Source: DASREM01 sp035652095
Lineage (GTDB): Bacteria > Acidobacteriota > Terriglobia > Terriglobales > Acidobacteriaceae
Direction: 5' to 3'
Length of the DNA: 64,000 nt
NCBI GenBank assembly: GCA_035652095.1
Contig: DASREM010000028.1
Span: 496,001 to 560,000, forward strand
Positions 44,182 to 53,522 of the stretch are shown here, piece after piece. The notes beneath the pieces are model-generated. The model worked only from the letters and a program-made list of their open reading frames with translations. It ran no database searches and was not told the origin of the DNA. Position 1 is the first letter of the stretch. Every line of letters begins with the position of its first letter. The position numbers and the translations under genes are program-made.

Positions 44182-45351
44182 CTACTCCCCCAGCCAAGCC
44201 CCAAAACCACGTAACGGATCCACGTAATCGCACACGATCTTGGTTGCCCCGACGATCGGCACCGCCAGGATCAGCCCCATCCCGCCCCAGATCCACGCCC
44301 AGAACAACAACGCCAGGGTAATTGCCAGCGGGTTCAACCGCAGCCGTCGGCCGACAATCTTCGGGTACAGCACATTCACTGTGATCACGTGCAGCGCCAC
44401 CACGGTACCGAGGATGATGAACAATCCTGTCTTGTTCAGGATGCCAATTCCTCCCGCCAACGGAGGCAGCAGTGCCAGAAAGACGCCCAGGTAAGGAATC
44501 AGGCTGATGAACCCGCTGATCACTCCGAGAAAGTAGAAGTAGGGAATATGCAGCCACCAGAACACCACGATACCCACGAGAGAACCGACCACGCCGACCA
44601 CGACGTTGCCGAGGATGAAGCTCTTGATCATCTCCGAAATCCGCGCCACCGTGCGGTGGGCCACGAGCCGGTGTTCTTTCGGGAACAAGCGCACCGTCGC
44701 ATTGTGCGCGTGGGCCTTCCAGGTCAGCATGAAATAAATTAGAAACGGCACGAAGGTGATTGCCAGAAGACTCTCTCCCCAGGTGCTGCCGGCGGAAATC
44801 ATGTGAGACAATCCCGGCGCTTCCTGCACCTCGACTGGGACCGGCTGCCGTCCAGCCTTGGGCGGCGCCATCACCGAGCGCGTGCTCTCCTCGATCTTGC
44901 TGGTCTGCTGACGCAACTCGCTCAAGGTTGCTCGAATCTTGCTGGAGTACTTTGGCAGTTCCGTAGCGAAGTCCACGGCGCGGCTGTAGAAGAAATAGGT
45001 CAGGGCCAGCGATAGCATTATCAGCAACATGACCGCGATCAATGCGCCCACCGAGCGCGGAATCCGGATGCGCATCTGCAGCGCAACCAGGGGCTCAAGC
45101 ACGAATGCCAAAAGGATGGACGCCAGCGTCGTCGCCATCACGATCTTGAGCAGGTAAATGAGTCCTAGTACCGCAATGAACGCGACCACCATTTGCGCCA
45201 CCGAGGCGGCCTTGATGGAAGCCTGGATGACCTCAACATCTTCCGTCGCTACGGAAGCAACGGTTTCAGCGGGTGCTTCGGTAGCTGGCGCCGCATCCAG
45301 GGGTGGTTTTTCGGCAGCATCCTCGCGCGGGGGGCTGGACTGGGTGGGCAT
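44182..45351 (-). CDS. AI-2E family permease (PF01594-like)
   Basis: 389 residues. A Glu/Ala/Pro-rich N-terminal tail (about 1-50) precedes several TM helices, including LIYLLKIVMATTLASILLAFVL and GALIAVMLLIMLSLALTYFF. The typical re-entrant loops follow (GVVGSLVGIVVFWWLHIPYFYFLGVISGFISLIPYLGVFLALLPPL). This is the AI-2E/TqsA-type fold. Members move diverse solutes and some act in sodium/proton or quorum-signal export; no substrate is told here. It ends 160 bp before glpX. Confidence 0.85.
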   Translation of the reverse strand: MPTQSSPPREDAAEKPPLDAAPATEAPAETVASVATEDVEVIQASIKAASVAQMVVAFIAVLGLIYLLKIVMATTLASILLAFVLEPLVALQMRIRIPRSVGALIAVMLLIMLSLALTYFFYSRAVDFATELPKYSSKIRATLSELRQQTSKIEESTRSVMAPPKAGRQPVPVEVQEAPGLSHMISAGSTWGESLLAITFVPFLIYFMLTWKAHAHNATVRLFPKEHRLVAHRTVARISEMIKSFILGNVVVGVVGSLVGIVVFWWLHIPYFYFLGVISGFISLIPYLGVFLALLPPLAGGIGILNKTGLFIILGTVVALHVITVNVLYPKIVGRRLRLNPLAITLALLFWAWIWGGMGLILAVPIVGATKIVCDYVDPLRGFGAWLGE

Positions 45352-45460
45352 AGGCGCAGCGCTCTAAGACGGCGAGAGTGCCCGAACTGTTGCTTGGGTC
45401 AAGGGTCCGGTTCTGTCTCACAGACGACCAATGGCAAAAGAGGAAGGCTGGTAAGGCAGC

Positions 45461-46366
45461 TCAGCGGGGTCTTCCCGTCCGCATCTCCAGCTCTTCCGGA
45501 GTCTTTGGCCAATCCTCGCGCAGCAATCGCGAAAGAGAACGATCGGCCAGCAACGTTCCTCCAGTCTGGCACGTAGGACAATAATTGGTCTCGTTTGAGG
45601 CATAGCGGATGCGTTGGACTTTTCCGTGGCAGCGCGGGCAGATTTCCTTGTAGCGGCCGTGTACTGCCATCTCCGGACGGAACGCGGTCACCTTCTCGGG
45701 AAACTTATTGGCGGCCTGCTCCCGGAGTCGCTCCGTCCATTGCGTCAGAATGTTCCGTGTTGCGTGATAGAGTCGCGCGATTTCTGCTGGGCTCAACCGC
45801 CTGGTCAGCGTCACCGGAGAAAGCTGCGCCTCCCACAGAATCTCATCGGAATAGGCATTGCCGATGCCGCTGAACAGATGGGGGTCAGTCAACGCCCGCT
45901 TCAGAGTGTGATTGGCCGACTGCAGGACCTGTGTGAACTGCTCCAGGCTTGCATTCAGGACCTCCAGTCCACCTGGATCAATGGCGTTCAGGTCTGATTC
46001 CCCGGCCATGACGTTGAGCGAGGCCCGCTTCTGCGAGCCGGCTTCGGTCCAGCTCAGCACCCCGCTGTCAAACTCGAAGAGCGCAAGGGCGCGCGCCTTG
46101 GAAACTTTTTTCCCGGCATCGGCCCAGTGCAGGCGCCCGGCAATCATCAGGTGAAGAACCAGCCAGAGATCGTTATCCAGGCCAATGCAGATCCGCTTAC
46201 CGATCCGCCGCAGGCGAACGACTTTTCTTCCTTCAACGCTGGAAATGGGAGGCACCGCAGTCCGCAGCAGATGAGGCGCGGTAATCAGTATCTTCTGAAG
46301 GGTGCGCCCGAGAATCCGTTTCTCCAGCGCCTCTATGTACAACACAATGTCAGGAAGCTCCGGCAA
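45461..46366 (-). CDS. Fpg/Nei-family DNA glycosylase
   Basis: 301 residues from TTG 46366. The enzyme needs N-terminal Pro2 (after Met removal) and Glu3, and TTG with GGAGAG 3 nt upstream gives MPELPDIVLYIEAL; an ATG at 46393 would put nine residues before it. Other signs are GKRICIGL with the Lys, GIGNAYSDEILW and the zinc finger CPRC...CPTC. The 3'-side GGTLLADRSLSRLL differs from classical Fpg. It removes oxidised bases such as 8-oxoguanine from DNA. It is followed 109 bp later by the AI-2E gene. Confidence 0.9.
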   Translation of the reverse strand: MPELPDIVLYIEALEKRILGRTLQKILITAPHLLRTAVPPISSVEGRKVVRLRRIGKRICIGLDNDLWLVLHLMIAGRLHWADAGKKVSKARALALFEFDSGVLSWTEAGSQKRASLNVMAGESDLNAIDPGGLEVLNASLEQFTQVLQSANHTLKRALTDPHLFSGIGNAYSDEILWEAQLSPVTLTRRLSPAEIARLYHATRNILTQWTERLREQAANKFPEKVTAFRPEMAVHGRYKEICPRCHGKVQRIRYASNETNYCPTCQTGGTLLADRSLSRLLREDWPKTPEELEMRTGRPR

Positions 46367-46533
46367 GGTCTCTCCGCCGGATAAACCTAACATGGTTTGC
46401 GAAGCTTTTGTGATTCTGACCCGAAGGGTGGAATCTGCGTGGCACGCGCACGAAATGTTTGTTTACCGTTAGAAAAAGGCAAGCTGGAAACCGGGATAGA
46501 GGGCTCCTGAGTAACTAACTATTCCGATTCAGG

Positions 46534-46562
46534 AGAAAAAAAGGCCCGGTTTGATCCGAGCC
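46534..46562 (-). terminator. Intrinsic terminator of the carboxypeptidase-regulatory-like gene
   Basis: On the minus strand GGCTCGG pairs with CCGGGCC (one G-T wobble), loop about 6 nt, followed by a run of seven T. It lies about 40 bp past the stop at 46603 and is the usual intrinsic terminator layout. Confidence 0.65.
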
Positions 46563-46602
46563 CGCTCCGCCAACCGTAATTTCACCGCTTCACGCGGCCT
46601 CG

Positions 46603-47682
46603 CTACTTCCTCTTCGTGAACCGGCGAAGCACAAACTCCTGAATCACGCCCGTCAAAGAACTTTCTCCCAACCTGATAAAGCCGTTCGACAGGATAAACA
46701 TACCCCGATTATCGGTAGGGTATAGCGCGGATGACAGGGCGGCTCCCGCGAAACTTCCGGCAAGGTTCGAGTAATTGACCTGCCAGCGTCCGTTGTCCCC
46801 TTTGCACTGAACTGCGTTTTCCACCGCATGTAGAAATCGCGAACGTGTGCTGCCGGCCCCCTGGTAGTAATAACGGGGGTCCTGCTTCAGCAGCGACGGC
46901 AGAACCGCCCCGGACAGAAATGTCGATGCAAACACATCCACGTAGTTGGCGCCAAAGCGCTTTCCGTAACCTTCCGCACCTTGCCCGAACTCCGAGTACT
47001 GATCGCCCGCTTGCTGAAGTCCGGCCAGGAAGGCGGTTCCGGCGATTGTCACCGGGTCCGTGCTCGATTTCCAGGCGAGTTGATACTTTAATTTTGAGGT
47101 CAAGGGCGCGGCGTCCTGGCGGTAGGTCACGTAAAAATTGGGGAAGACCCGAAGCACACGCTGTTGCTCCTGCTGGTGCACTTCTTCGGTCGCGACTTCC
47201 ACGGGATCGACCGTGACCTTCACATCCGTCACCACGGTCGCGATTGCGATCACAATCGGTGGCAGCAGGTTCACCTGTCCGGATGTGAGTTCTCCGGAGA
47301 CTTCCTGCTTGCCAAATCCTTCAGCGCTTAACGTAAGCTTGAACCGGCCCGGCGGAACGTTCGCAAAAGAGAACTGGCCGTTGTCCCCGGTCGAAAGTTG
47401 TTGTGTGAACGCCTTCTCCTCGTTCGTAAGACGCACGACCACGTTCGGAGTCGGGGCGCCATTCGGATCCAGCACCGTCCCGATCACGCTCCCAGGTTTT
47501 GCGGCAGCCTGCGAGGGAGCATGCTGAGCGTCCCCTGAAGACATCGAGGGGGACGAGTTCATTCCGCCCGGAACGCTGCCCGTGTGCGCAGGCGGCAGAC
47601 CTTGCGCGCTACTGATCCCGCAACAAAGGACCAGCGCCAACCCAGGCAGCCAACTTCTCAACCCGTTCGACAAACTCATCAT
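46603..47682 (-). CDS. Secreted protein with carboxypeptidase-regulatory-like domain
   Basis: 359 residues with a signal peptide (about 1-27, ending SSAQ). Residues about 62-140 form a CarboxypepD_reg-like domain (GSVIGTVLDPNGAPTPNVVVRLTNEE, GQFSFANVPPGRFKLTLSAEGF). The C-terminal half (about 180-359) is hydrophobic/small-residue-rich, with YAWK- and FASTFLSGAVLPSLLKQDPRYYYQGAG-like segments, and could be an outer-membrane part. No plug or TonB box is seen, so this is not a full TonB receptor. The start is uncertain: ATGATG at 47682/47679, with AAGGA just upstream. Confidence 0.7.
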   Translation of the reverse strand: MMSLSNGLRSWLPGLALVLCCGISSAQGLPPAHTGSVPGGMNSSPSMSSGDAQHAPSQAAAKPGSVIGTVLDPNGAPTPNVVVRLTNEEKAFTQQLSTGDNGQFSFANVPPGRFKLTLSAEGFGKQEVSGELTSGQVNLLPPIVIAIATVVTDVKVTVDPVEVATEEVHQQEQQRVLRVFPNFYVTYRQDAAPLTSKLKYQLAWKSSTDPVTIAGTAFLAGLQQAGDQYSEFGQGAEGYGKRFGANYVDVFASTFLSGAVLPSLLKQDPRYYYQGAGSTRSRFLHAVENAVQCKGDNGRWQVNYSNLAGSFAGAALSSALYPTDNRGMFILSNGFIRLGESSLTGVIQEFVLRRFTKRK

Positions 47683-47791
47683 TCCTTAGACTGCGGACGT
47701 TAAGGATCGGGTGCAGAAAAAATCCGATCCATCATTCATTGTCTGGCCTGAAAAAACTTCTTGCGCAACGATTGCCAATCGCTGCCGCAAC

Positions 47792-47822
47792 AAAAAAGGC
47801 CCGGGTTTTTGTCCGGGCCTTT
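47792..47822 (-). terminator. Intrinsic terminator of the S41 protease gene
   Basis: AAAGGCCCGG and CCGGGCCTTT form a perfect 10-bp stem with an 8-nt loop. On the minus strand the 3' arm runs into six T. It starts 14 bp past the stop of the protease gene. Confidence 0.8.
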
Positions 47823-47836
47823 CATGAACCGTAAAA

Positions 47837-49441
47837 TTATCGAGTGAGCGAATGCGCCGATGTCCGCTCGGCTACGATGTGCTTGGCGTTGTCTGCCAGT
47901 GCCTTCGCCTGCGGAAGCAGTTCCAGCGCCTTGGTTACTTCAGGATCAGTTTCGGCCCGCACCTGCAAGCCCTTCTCCTGCCCGAAGGCGTCGATGAAAA
48001 TTTCGCTCTTGATGCTGGAACGCAGCCAGTCGTTGTTCTCCACGAAGTCGGCCTCGTTGTAAGGAATCTTCTCCTCATCCAGGAACTTCCGGAAATCCTG
48101 CAACGTGGCATCATCGGTTTCAAACTTGTCAGTCGGGTGATGATTCACGATGTAGCGCTTGGCGAAGTTGAAGAACGCATAACGCTGCAACAACGTGTCC
48201 TGGAAGTGATTGCTCTTGATCGGAGGAATCTTCACGTCGGGGGTGATCCCGCCGCCGCCATACACCATGCGGCCGCTATCGGTCAGCTTCACGTCTTTGT
48301 TGTTCGCCCCGGGCTCTTCCGCACCTTCGCGGTTGAAATAATAGTCATAGAGCGAAACGTTCGAATAGTCGCGCTGGATCAAGCGTCCACTCGGGGTGTA
48401 GTACTTGGCCGTGGTCAGGGCCAGGCCGGTGTTTTCCGACAGGGGATAGACAGTCTGTACCAGGCCTTTGCCGAAAGTGGTCTCGCCGACGATCAGGCCG
48501 CGATCGTGGTCTTGAATCGCTCCCGAAACAATCTCAGCCGCAGAAGCCGTTCCCCGATTTACCAGCACCACCAGCGGATATTCCTTGCCGCCATTGCCGT
48601 GGCTGGCGACGTAACGCTTCTCCGGGGAAGAGCGGCCGTGGTGAGAGACAATCAATTGCCCCTTCTTCAGGAACTTGTCGGCCACGCCCACGCCTTCACT
48701 CAACAGTCCGCCGGGGTTCTGACGCAGGTCCAGGACCAACCCTTTCAGGTCGCCCATCTGGTCGAGTGCGTCGGCCACTTCATGCTCGGTGGTCTCGTTA
48801 AATCCCGAGATGTGCATGTAGCCGATTCCCGGACGGAGCAGGAAATGCAGGTCCACGCTGTAGCGGGGAATTTCGTCGCGGATCACGGCAAAGTCAATCG
48901 GCTTCTCATTGCCCTCGCGAAGCACCGTGATGTGCACCGTGGTGCCTTTGGGTCCTTTGAGGAGATCGGCAACGTCAGTCGTGCTCATGTTGTCGGTCGC
49001 CTTGCCGTCTACCGCGATGATGATGTCGCCAGGGCGGATTCCAGCGCGGTATGCGGGGGTGCCCGCAAACGGCGCGATCACGATGACTTTGTTATTGCGT
49101 GGACCCACCGTCATACCCACGCCATAGTATTTCCCGCGCTGATCTTCGCGCAGCAGGGAATACGACTTAGGATCGAAAAAGTTGGAGTGCGGATCCAACA
49201 CGTGCAGCATGCCCGGAATCGCGCCGTTGTAAATCGCTTTGTCGGCATTGACCGGCTCGGCGTAATTCTGCTCCACCATGGCGTAGACGTCGCTGAACTG
49301 CCGCAGGCTTTCGCGGACATCGGAATCGCCGTTGCTGGCGGCCGAGGGGCTGATCTTCTGGCCAAACAGCATGCCCAGAAAACCGCACGTGAGGAGGATC
49401 AAAACTACCAGGAAGATTGAACGACGAGCACTACCAACCAT
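47837..49441 (-). CDS. C-terminal processing peptidase (S41 family)
   Basis: 534 residues from ATG 49441 with GAAGGA 5' of it; a frame from 49507 adds a non-homologous leader. One N-terminal TM anchor (SIFLVVLILLTCGFLGML) is followed by an S41 N-domain and a PDZ domain (about 105-190: GVGMTVGPRNN, AGIRPGDIIIAVDG). The S41 protease holds Ser in NRGTASAAEIVSGA and Lys in GETTFGKGLVQ. It trims C-termini of envelope proteins in the periplasm. A good intrinsic terminator follows. Confidence 0.95.
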   Translation of the reverse strand: MVGSARRSIFLVVLILLTCGFLGMLFGQKISPSAASNGDSDVRESLRQFSDVYAMVEQNYAEPVNADKAIYNGAIPGMLHVLDPHSNFFDPKSYSLLREDQRGKYYGVGMTVGPRNNKVIVIAPFAGTPAYRAGIRPGDIIIAVDGKATDNMSTTDVADLLKGPKGTTVHITVLREGNEKPIDFAVIRDEIPRYSVDLHFLLRPGIGYMHISGFNETTEHEVADALDQMGDLKGLVLDLRQNPGGLLSEGVGVADKFLKKGQLIVSHHGRSSPEKRYVASHGNGGKEYPLVVLVNRGTASAAEIVSGAIQDHDRGLIVGETTFGKGLVQTVYPLSENTGLALTTAKYYTPSGRLIQRDYSNVSLYDYYFNREGAEEPGANNKDVKLTDSGRMVYGGGGITPDVKIPPIKSNHFQDTLLQRYAFFNFAKRYIVNHHPTDKFETDDATLQDFRKFLDEEKIPYNEADFVENNDWLRSSIKSEIFIDAFGQEKGLQVRAETDPEVTKALELLPQAKALADNAKHIVAERTSAHSLTR

Positions 49442-49696
49442 CTTTAGTTTCCTTCGGCTTGGAATTGGACCGAACCTTGCCGGGAGTGTTTCAGCGCAGT
49501 ATAGCACGCCGGAAATGGCACCCGGAGTGCTTCTACTCTTCCCAAAGTAACCACTCCGGTAATCAAACCGTTGCGCTCTCTTTTAAGATGCGCGACCCTG
49601 CTTCGGGGGCTCGCAACAAGGTCCCAGTTGCAAAAAGTTTGCTGAACTCGAGACTGGCTCGTTGCTGACCTACTCCTGCCGAAGTATTATGGAACT

Positions 49697-50008
49697 ATGA
49701 ATCTCGGCCTGCCAGAGATGATTTTCATCTTCGTGATTGCCCTGATCATCTTTGGGCCCAGGAAGTTGCCCGAGATCGGGCGGCAGGTCGGGCGCGCCCT
49801 GAACGAATTCAAGCGTGCCAGCAATGAGTTTAAGGCCCAGATTGAGTCCGAAATATCCCAATTAGATATAGATACAGCCCAACGGCAGATTCGCCCGCCG
49901 GCAGCGCCTCCCAACGGAACGGTTGCCAGCGGTGATGTTTCTCCCGTGACCGGGTTGGTCACTTCTCCTCCGGAGTCGAATCCCGTAGGCAAGGCTCCTG
50001 ATGCCTGA
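49697..50008 (+). CDS. tatA: TatA/TatB-family translocase subunit
   Basis: 103 residues. An N-terminal TM helix (LPEMIFIFVIALIIF) ends in FGPRKLPEIGRQVGRAL, the TatA/B hinge and amphipathic helix. A Glu/Lys-rich helix and a Pro-rich tail follow. TatA or TatB cannot be separated by this alone; the Pro in FGPRKLP and the Glu in LPEM are consistent with either. It overlaps tatC by 8 bp and is upstream of it, so both likely share one transcript. Confidence 0.92.
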   Translation: MNLGLPEMIFIFVIALIIFGPRKLPEIGRQVGRALNEFKRASNEFKAQIESEISQLDIDTAQRQIRPPAAPPNGTVASGDVSPVTGLVTSPPESNPVGKAPDA

Positions 50009-50798
50009 GATCGTCGCCGAACTACCTCCTGCCGATTCACCGCAGGAAAGCATGCCGGCCATGAGTTTCCTCGACCACCTCGAGGAACTTCGCCGCAGGC
50101 TGGTCTATTCCATTATCGCCATTGCCGTCGGCTTCTTCGTTTGCTGGGGTTATGCGGAGAAGATCTTTGGCATCATGCAGGCCCCGATCACTGAGGCGCT
50201 GCAAAAGAACGGCGCCGCCCCAAAACTGGTCTTCCTCAACCCCACCGAACCGTTCAACCTTTACTTGAAGATTGCGGCCATGGCGGGTCTCTTTATTGCC
50301 TCGCCCTTCGTCCTCTACCAGGTCTGGTTGTTCATCTCGCCCGGCCTTTACCGCAACGAGAAGAAGTACCTCGTCCCGTTCATGGTGTCCACTGTCGGGC
50401 TGTTCATGGCGGGCGGATTCTTTGGGTACAAGATGGTGTTTCCCGCGGCCCTGACTTTCCTGATTGATTTCGGAAAGCAGTTCCAGCCGATGATCACCAT
50501 CAATGAGTACATTGACCTTTTCCTCACCATCATCATCGGACTCGGGGTGGTGTTTGAGATGCCGATCCTGGTGTTCTTCCTCGCCTTGATGGGCATCGTC
50601 ACCGCCGGCTGGATGTGGCGCAACGTGCGTTATGCCATCCTGGGCATCTTCGTAGTGGCCGCGATCCTCACCCCCACTACCGACATCCTCAACATGTGCC
50701 TGTTCGCCGCGCCCATGGTCGTGCTTTACATCCTGAGCATCGGGGTAGCGTATTTCGTGCATCCCACCCAGCGCAAGAAGCGCCGGGAACAGAACTGA
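50001..50798 (+). CDS. tatC: Twin-arginine translocase subunit TatC
   Basis: 265 residues, six TM helices. Family signs are MSFLDHLEELRRRLVYSI (N-terminal cytoplasmic recognition site), FLNPTEPFNLYLKI and the periplasmic FPAALTFLIDFGKQFQPMI. TM5-6 carry EMPILVFFLALMGIV. It binds twin-arginine signals and moves folded proteins. Two probable substrates in this window are the glycosylasparaginase at 39305 and the metallophosphoesterase at 57757. Confidence 0.96.
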   Translation: MPEIVAELPPADSPQESMPAMSFLDHLEELRRRLVYSIIAIAVGFFVCWGYAEKIFGIMQAPITEALQKNGAAPKLVFLNPTEPFNLYLKIAAMAGLFIASPFVLYQVWLFISPGLYRNEKKYLVPFMVSTVGLFMAGGFFGYKMVFPAALTFLIDFGKQFQPMITINEYIDLFLTIIIGLGVVFEMPILVFFLALMGIVTAGWMWRNVRYAILGIFVVAAILTPTTDILNMCLFAAPMVVLYILSIGVAYFVHPTQRKKRREQN

Positions 50799-50800
50799 GG

Positions 50801-51802
50801 ATGAAGTCACTCACTTCCAAGCTTACGGCTTTCGCCGTTGCCGGTTGTATGCTGCTCAGCATGGCCGCATGTGCGCGGGAAAAACCGGCGAAGGCTGACG
50901 ACCAGCCCAAGGCCACAACCACCACCTATCTGCCGACTTCGCTCGACCAGCAACCGGCCCCTGCTGACGCCGGACCACCTCCCGCAATCGACGCCAAGCG
51001 CGCCATGCAGTATGTGAAAGAGATTGTCGCCTTCGGGCCTCGCCCCATCGGCAGCGCCAATCACAAAAAACTGGAAGACTACATTTATGCACACCTCAAG
51101 GGCGATCAGGTGGAAGACGACGCCTTCACCGCCGAAACTCCGGAAGGCAAGTTCCCGGTGCGCAACATCATCGCGAAGTTCCCGGGAAGCCGTGATGGCG
51201 TGGTCGTGATCGCCGGGCACTACGACACAAACTATCCCCTGCGCAACACCGCTTACGTGGGCGCGAACGACGGAGGGTCTTCCACTGCCATCCTGCTCGA
51301 ACTTGCCAACCAGCTGCGGGGCAAGAAGCGCGACGGCTATAGCGTTTGGCTTGTCTGGACCGACGGGGAAGAGGCGGTGAAGTCGTGGACCAATACCGAT
51401 AGCCTCTACGGCACCCGTCATCTTGCGGAGAAGTGGGAAAAAGACGGAACGCTCAAAAATATTAAGGCCTTCATTCTTGCCGACATGATCGGTGACGCCG
51501 ATCTGAATATCGACCGCGATACCAATTCCACTCCCTGGCTCGCCAGCGTCCTGTATCAGGCCGCGACGCGGTTGGGATATCAGTCTCACTTTTTTCGTCG
51601 CACGGTGGCTATTGACGACGATCACTTGCCCTTCGTGCAGCGCGGCGTGCCCTGCATTGACATCATCGATCTCGACTACGGCTATGACAACGTCTTCCAC
51701 CACACCCCGCAAGACACGCTCGACAAGCTGTCCCCCAAGAGCCTGCAGATCGTCGGCGACGTAATTCTCGAAACCGTGCAGATCCTCGACAAAATGAAAT
51801 AA
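50801..51802 (+). CDS. M28-family peptidase, probable lipoprotein, glutaminyl-cyclase-like
   Basis: 333 residues from ATG 50801, 3 bp after tatC. Signal sequence with a near-lipobox (LLSMAAC). M28 metal residues are seen: VVIAGHYDTNYP (His, Asp), GANDGGSSTAILLELA (Asp), WTDGEEAVKSWTNTDSLYG (Glu) and ADMIGDADL (Asp). The last ligand is the His in NVFHHTPQDTL. The latter motifs, with DFDY-like IIDLDYGYDNVFHHTP, resemble glutaminyl-peptide cyclotransferases rather than true peptidases. Its location next to Tat genes suggests envelope function. Confidence 0.88.
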   Translation: MKSLTSKLTAFAVAGCMLLSMAACAREKPAKADDQPKATTTTYLPTSLDQQPAPADAGPPPAIDAKRAMQYVKEIVAFGPRPIGSANHKKLEDYIYAHLKGDQVEDDAFTAETPEGKFPVRNIIAKFPGSRDGVVVIAGHYDTNYPLRNTAYVGANDGGSSTAILLELANQLRGKKRDGYSVWLVWTDGEEAVKSWTNTDSLYGTRHLAEKWEKDGTLKNIKAFILADMIGDADLNIDRDTNSTPWLASVLYQAATRLGYQSHFFRRTVAIDDDHLPFVQRGVPCIDIIDLDYGYDNVFHHTPQDTLDKLSPKSLQIVGDVILETVQILDKMK

Positions 51803-51905
51803 GCCTTTGTGCGGCATTGTGCCCTTGGTGGTCGCATAGTTCCCTCTGCGCGCCCGCGGTTCAGGACTTTGCTCTTTTGCCGCATTTCATTTCTAATTTC
51901 TTCCT

Positions 51906-53375
51906 ATGCCAAGCTGGAAAGCTTTGGTTGTACCGGTGGTCATCTTCGGCTGCGTTGCTGTTGCCCAGGACTCGAAAGACCGTGAACGGGTCTTCGCTGA
52001 GGCGTTGAAACCCTCCAGCATCGCAAGCAATCTTGAAAAATTGACGGACCAGGTGGGGGGCCGCGTGCCGGGCACGCCCGCCATGCAGAATGCCGTGGAT
52101 TGGGGCATCGCTGCGTTCAGGGCGGCGGGCGCCGATAGCGTACACACCGAGACCTTCAGCATCCCCGCTTCATGGTCGGAAGGCGAGACGCGGCTCAGCG
52201 TAACCGTCCCCGAGCAGTTCGTCACCCGCGTGGTTTCGGTAGGTTGGGCTCCCGCGCTCGAGTCCCATCAGCACGTCCCTATCATCGACATTGGCAGAGG
52301 CTCCGAACAGGACTTTGCCAGCGCCGGCGCCATCGGAGGCGCGATTCTCGTGGTTCACCAGGACGAGATGCGCAAGTGGGCCGATCTCGACGCGGAATAC
52401 GATAATGCCCCTGGCGTAATCCGCCGCGCAGTCAAGGCCAAGGCGCTGGCGGTCGCCTTTCAGTCCACGCGACCCCACGACTTGCTCTACCGCCATACCG
52501 ATACAGTAACCGGTGAGATCGAGGCGCTCCCCATGGTGATGATGGCGCGCGAGGACGCGGCCCGCATTGCCCGCCTCCAGAAAGCAGGGCAGAAGCTGTT
52601 CGCCGATATCTCCATTCCCAACCGTATTGGCGGGCCGATCGAGGCCGCTAATGTTGTCGCCGAGCTGAAGGGCGCCGAGAAGCCGGAAGAGTTCGTAGTT
52701 CTTGGCGCGCATCTTGATTCCTGGGACCTCGGTACCGGTGCGCTCGACAATGGCTGTAATGCAGCCCTGGTTGTTGACGCGCTGCGTGCCATCAAGGATT
52801 CGGGCGCTCATCTTAGGCGCAGCATTCGCTTCATCCTCTTTTCCGGGGAGGAGGAAGGCTTGCTGGGCTCCTGGGCCTATGCCCGCGACCACCGCCAGGA
52901 ACTCGATCATGCGATCGCGGCCGTCATCTTTGACGACGGCAACGGTCGTGTAACCGGCTTCTCGCTCAGCGGACGAAAAGACCTGGTTCCGGCGGTCGCT
53001 CACCTCATCGCGCCCCTGAAGCGCTACGAGGTCGAGCAGATTACAAACGACGCCAGCGCCGACACCGACAACTATGACTTTTTTCTGGAGGGGGTGCCCA
53101 CGCTGGTCGGCAATCAGGAAGAGGCCAACTATCTGATTAATTATCATGCCATGTCGGACACCTTTGACAAGGTGGACATCCATGAACTGAAAAAGCATGT
53201 TGCCATCGCTGCCGATGTCACGTACGCATTGGCGAGTGCTCCCGGCCGTCTTGGTCCGCGGCAAAGCCGTGCCCAGGTTGAGAAGTTGCTGCGGGAAACC
53301 CACCTTGACGAATCCTTGAAAGCCACGGGAGGCTGGGCCGACTGGGAGAGCGGAAAGCGGGGGCGCGCGCAGTAG
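51906..53375 (+). CDS. M28-family peptidase, carboxypeptidase Q-like
   Basis: 489 residues with a signal peptide (about 1-21). It has a PA-like inserted region (about 110-230). Metal residues of M28 are in VLGAHLDSWDLGTGALDNGCNAALV, FILFSGEEEGLLGS and IFDDGNGR. The C-terminal DNYDFFLEGVPTLVG and NYHAMSDTFD give the last His. It resembles human carboxypeptidase Q (PGCP) in length and layout. It follows the first M28 gene by 103 bp; the two share only the fold. Confidence 0.9.
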   Translation: MPSWKALVVPVVIFGCVAVAQDSKDRERVFAEALKPSSIASNLEKLTDQVGGRVPGTPAMQNAVDWGIAAFRAAGADSVHTETFSIPASWSEGETRLSVTVPEQFVTRVVSVGWAPALESHQHVPIIDIGRGSEQDFASAGAIGGAILVVHQDEMRKWADLDAEYDNAPGVIRRAVKAKALAVAFQSTRPHDLLYRHTDTVTGEIEALPMVMMAREDAARIARLQKAGQKLFADISIPNRIGGPIEAANVVAELKGAEKPEEFVVLGAHLDSWDLGTGALDNGCNAALVVDALRAIKDSGAHLRRSIRFILFSGEEEGLLGSWAYARDHRQELDHAIAAVIFDDGNGRVTGFSLSGRKDLVPAVAHLIAPLKRYEVEQITNDASADTDNYDFFLEGVPTLVGNQEEANYLINYHAMSDTFDKVDIHELKKHVAIAADVTYALASAPGRLGPRQSRAQVEKLLRETHLDESLKATGGWADWESGKRGRAQ

Positions 53376-53424
53376 AACGGACTCCGAAGTCTGGCTTGAT
53401 TGAGGGACTCTTATATCCACTATT

Positions 53425-53460
53425 GACGTCGTCCCGAGCGCAGCGAGGGATCTGGCGTGC
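53425..53460. repeat. Interspersed tcatcctgag-type repeat, copy 1
   Basis: gacgtcgtcccgagcgcagc followed by gagggatctggcgtgc. It is like the copy at 59673-59720 (gacgtcatcctgag...gaaggatctcgcgtgca) and to the widely seen short intergenic repeat with the core tcctgag/gaaggatct. It lies just upstream of the TerC-family gene. Two copies in 64 kb suggest a dispersed family in this genome. Confidence 0.55.
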
Positions 53461-53522
53461 AGCGCAGTGAACCAGCCCGAGCGCATCACTGGCCCGGCAA
53501 TAATTTCATTTAGGAATCATCC

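Noticed and set aside
47852..49420. Plus-strand frame of 522 codons opposite the S41 protease
   Set aside because: Antisense of a gene with complete PDZ and S41 motifs.
52170..53489. Minus-strand frame of 439 codons opposite the second M28 peptidase
   Set aside because: Antisense shadow; the M28 gene has the metal-binding motifs and a signal peptide.
53376..53522. yybP-ykoY manganese riboswitch before the TerC-family gene
   Set aside because: The family is often under such a switch, but the characteristic GGGGAGUAG core and pairing partners are absent.
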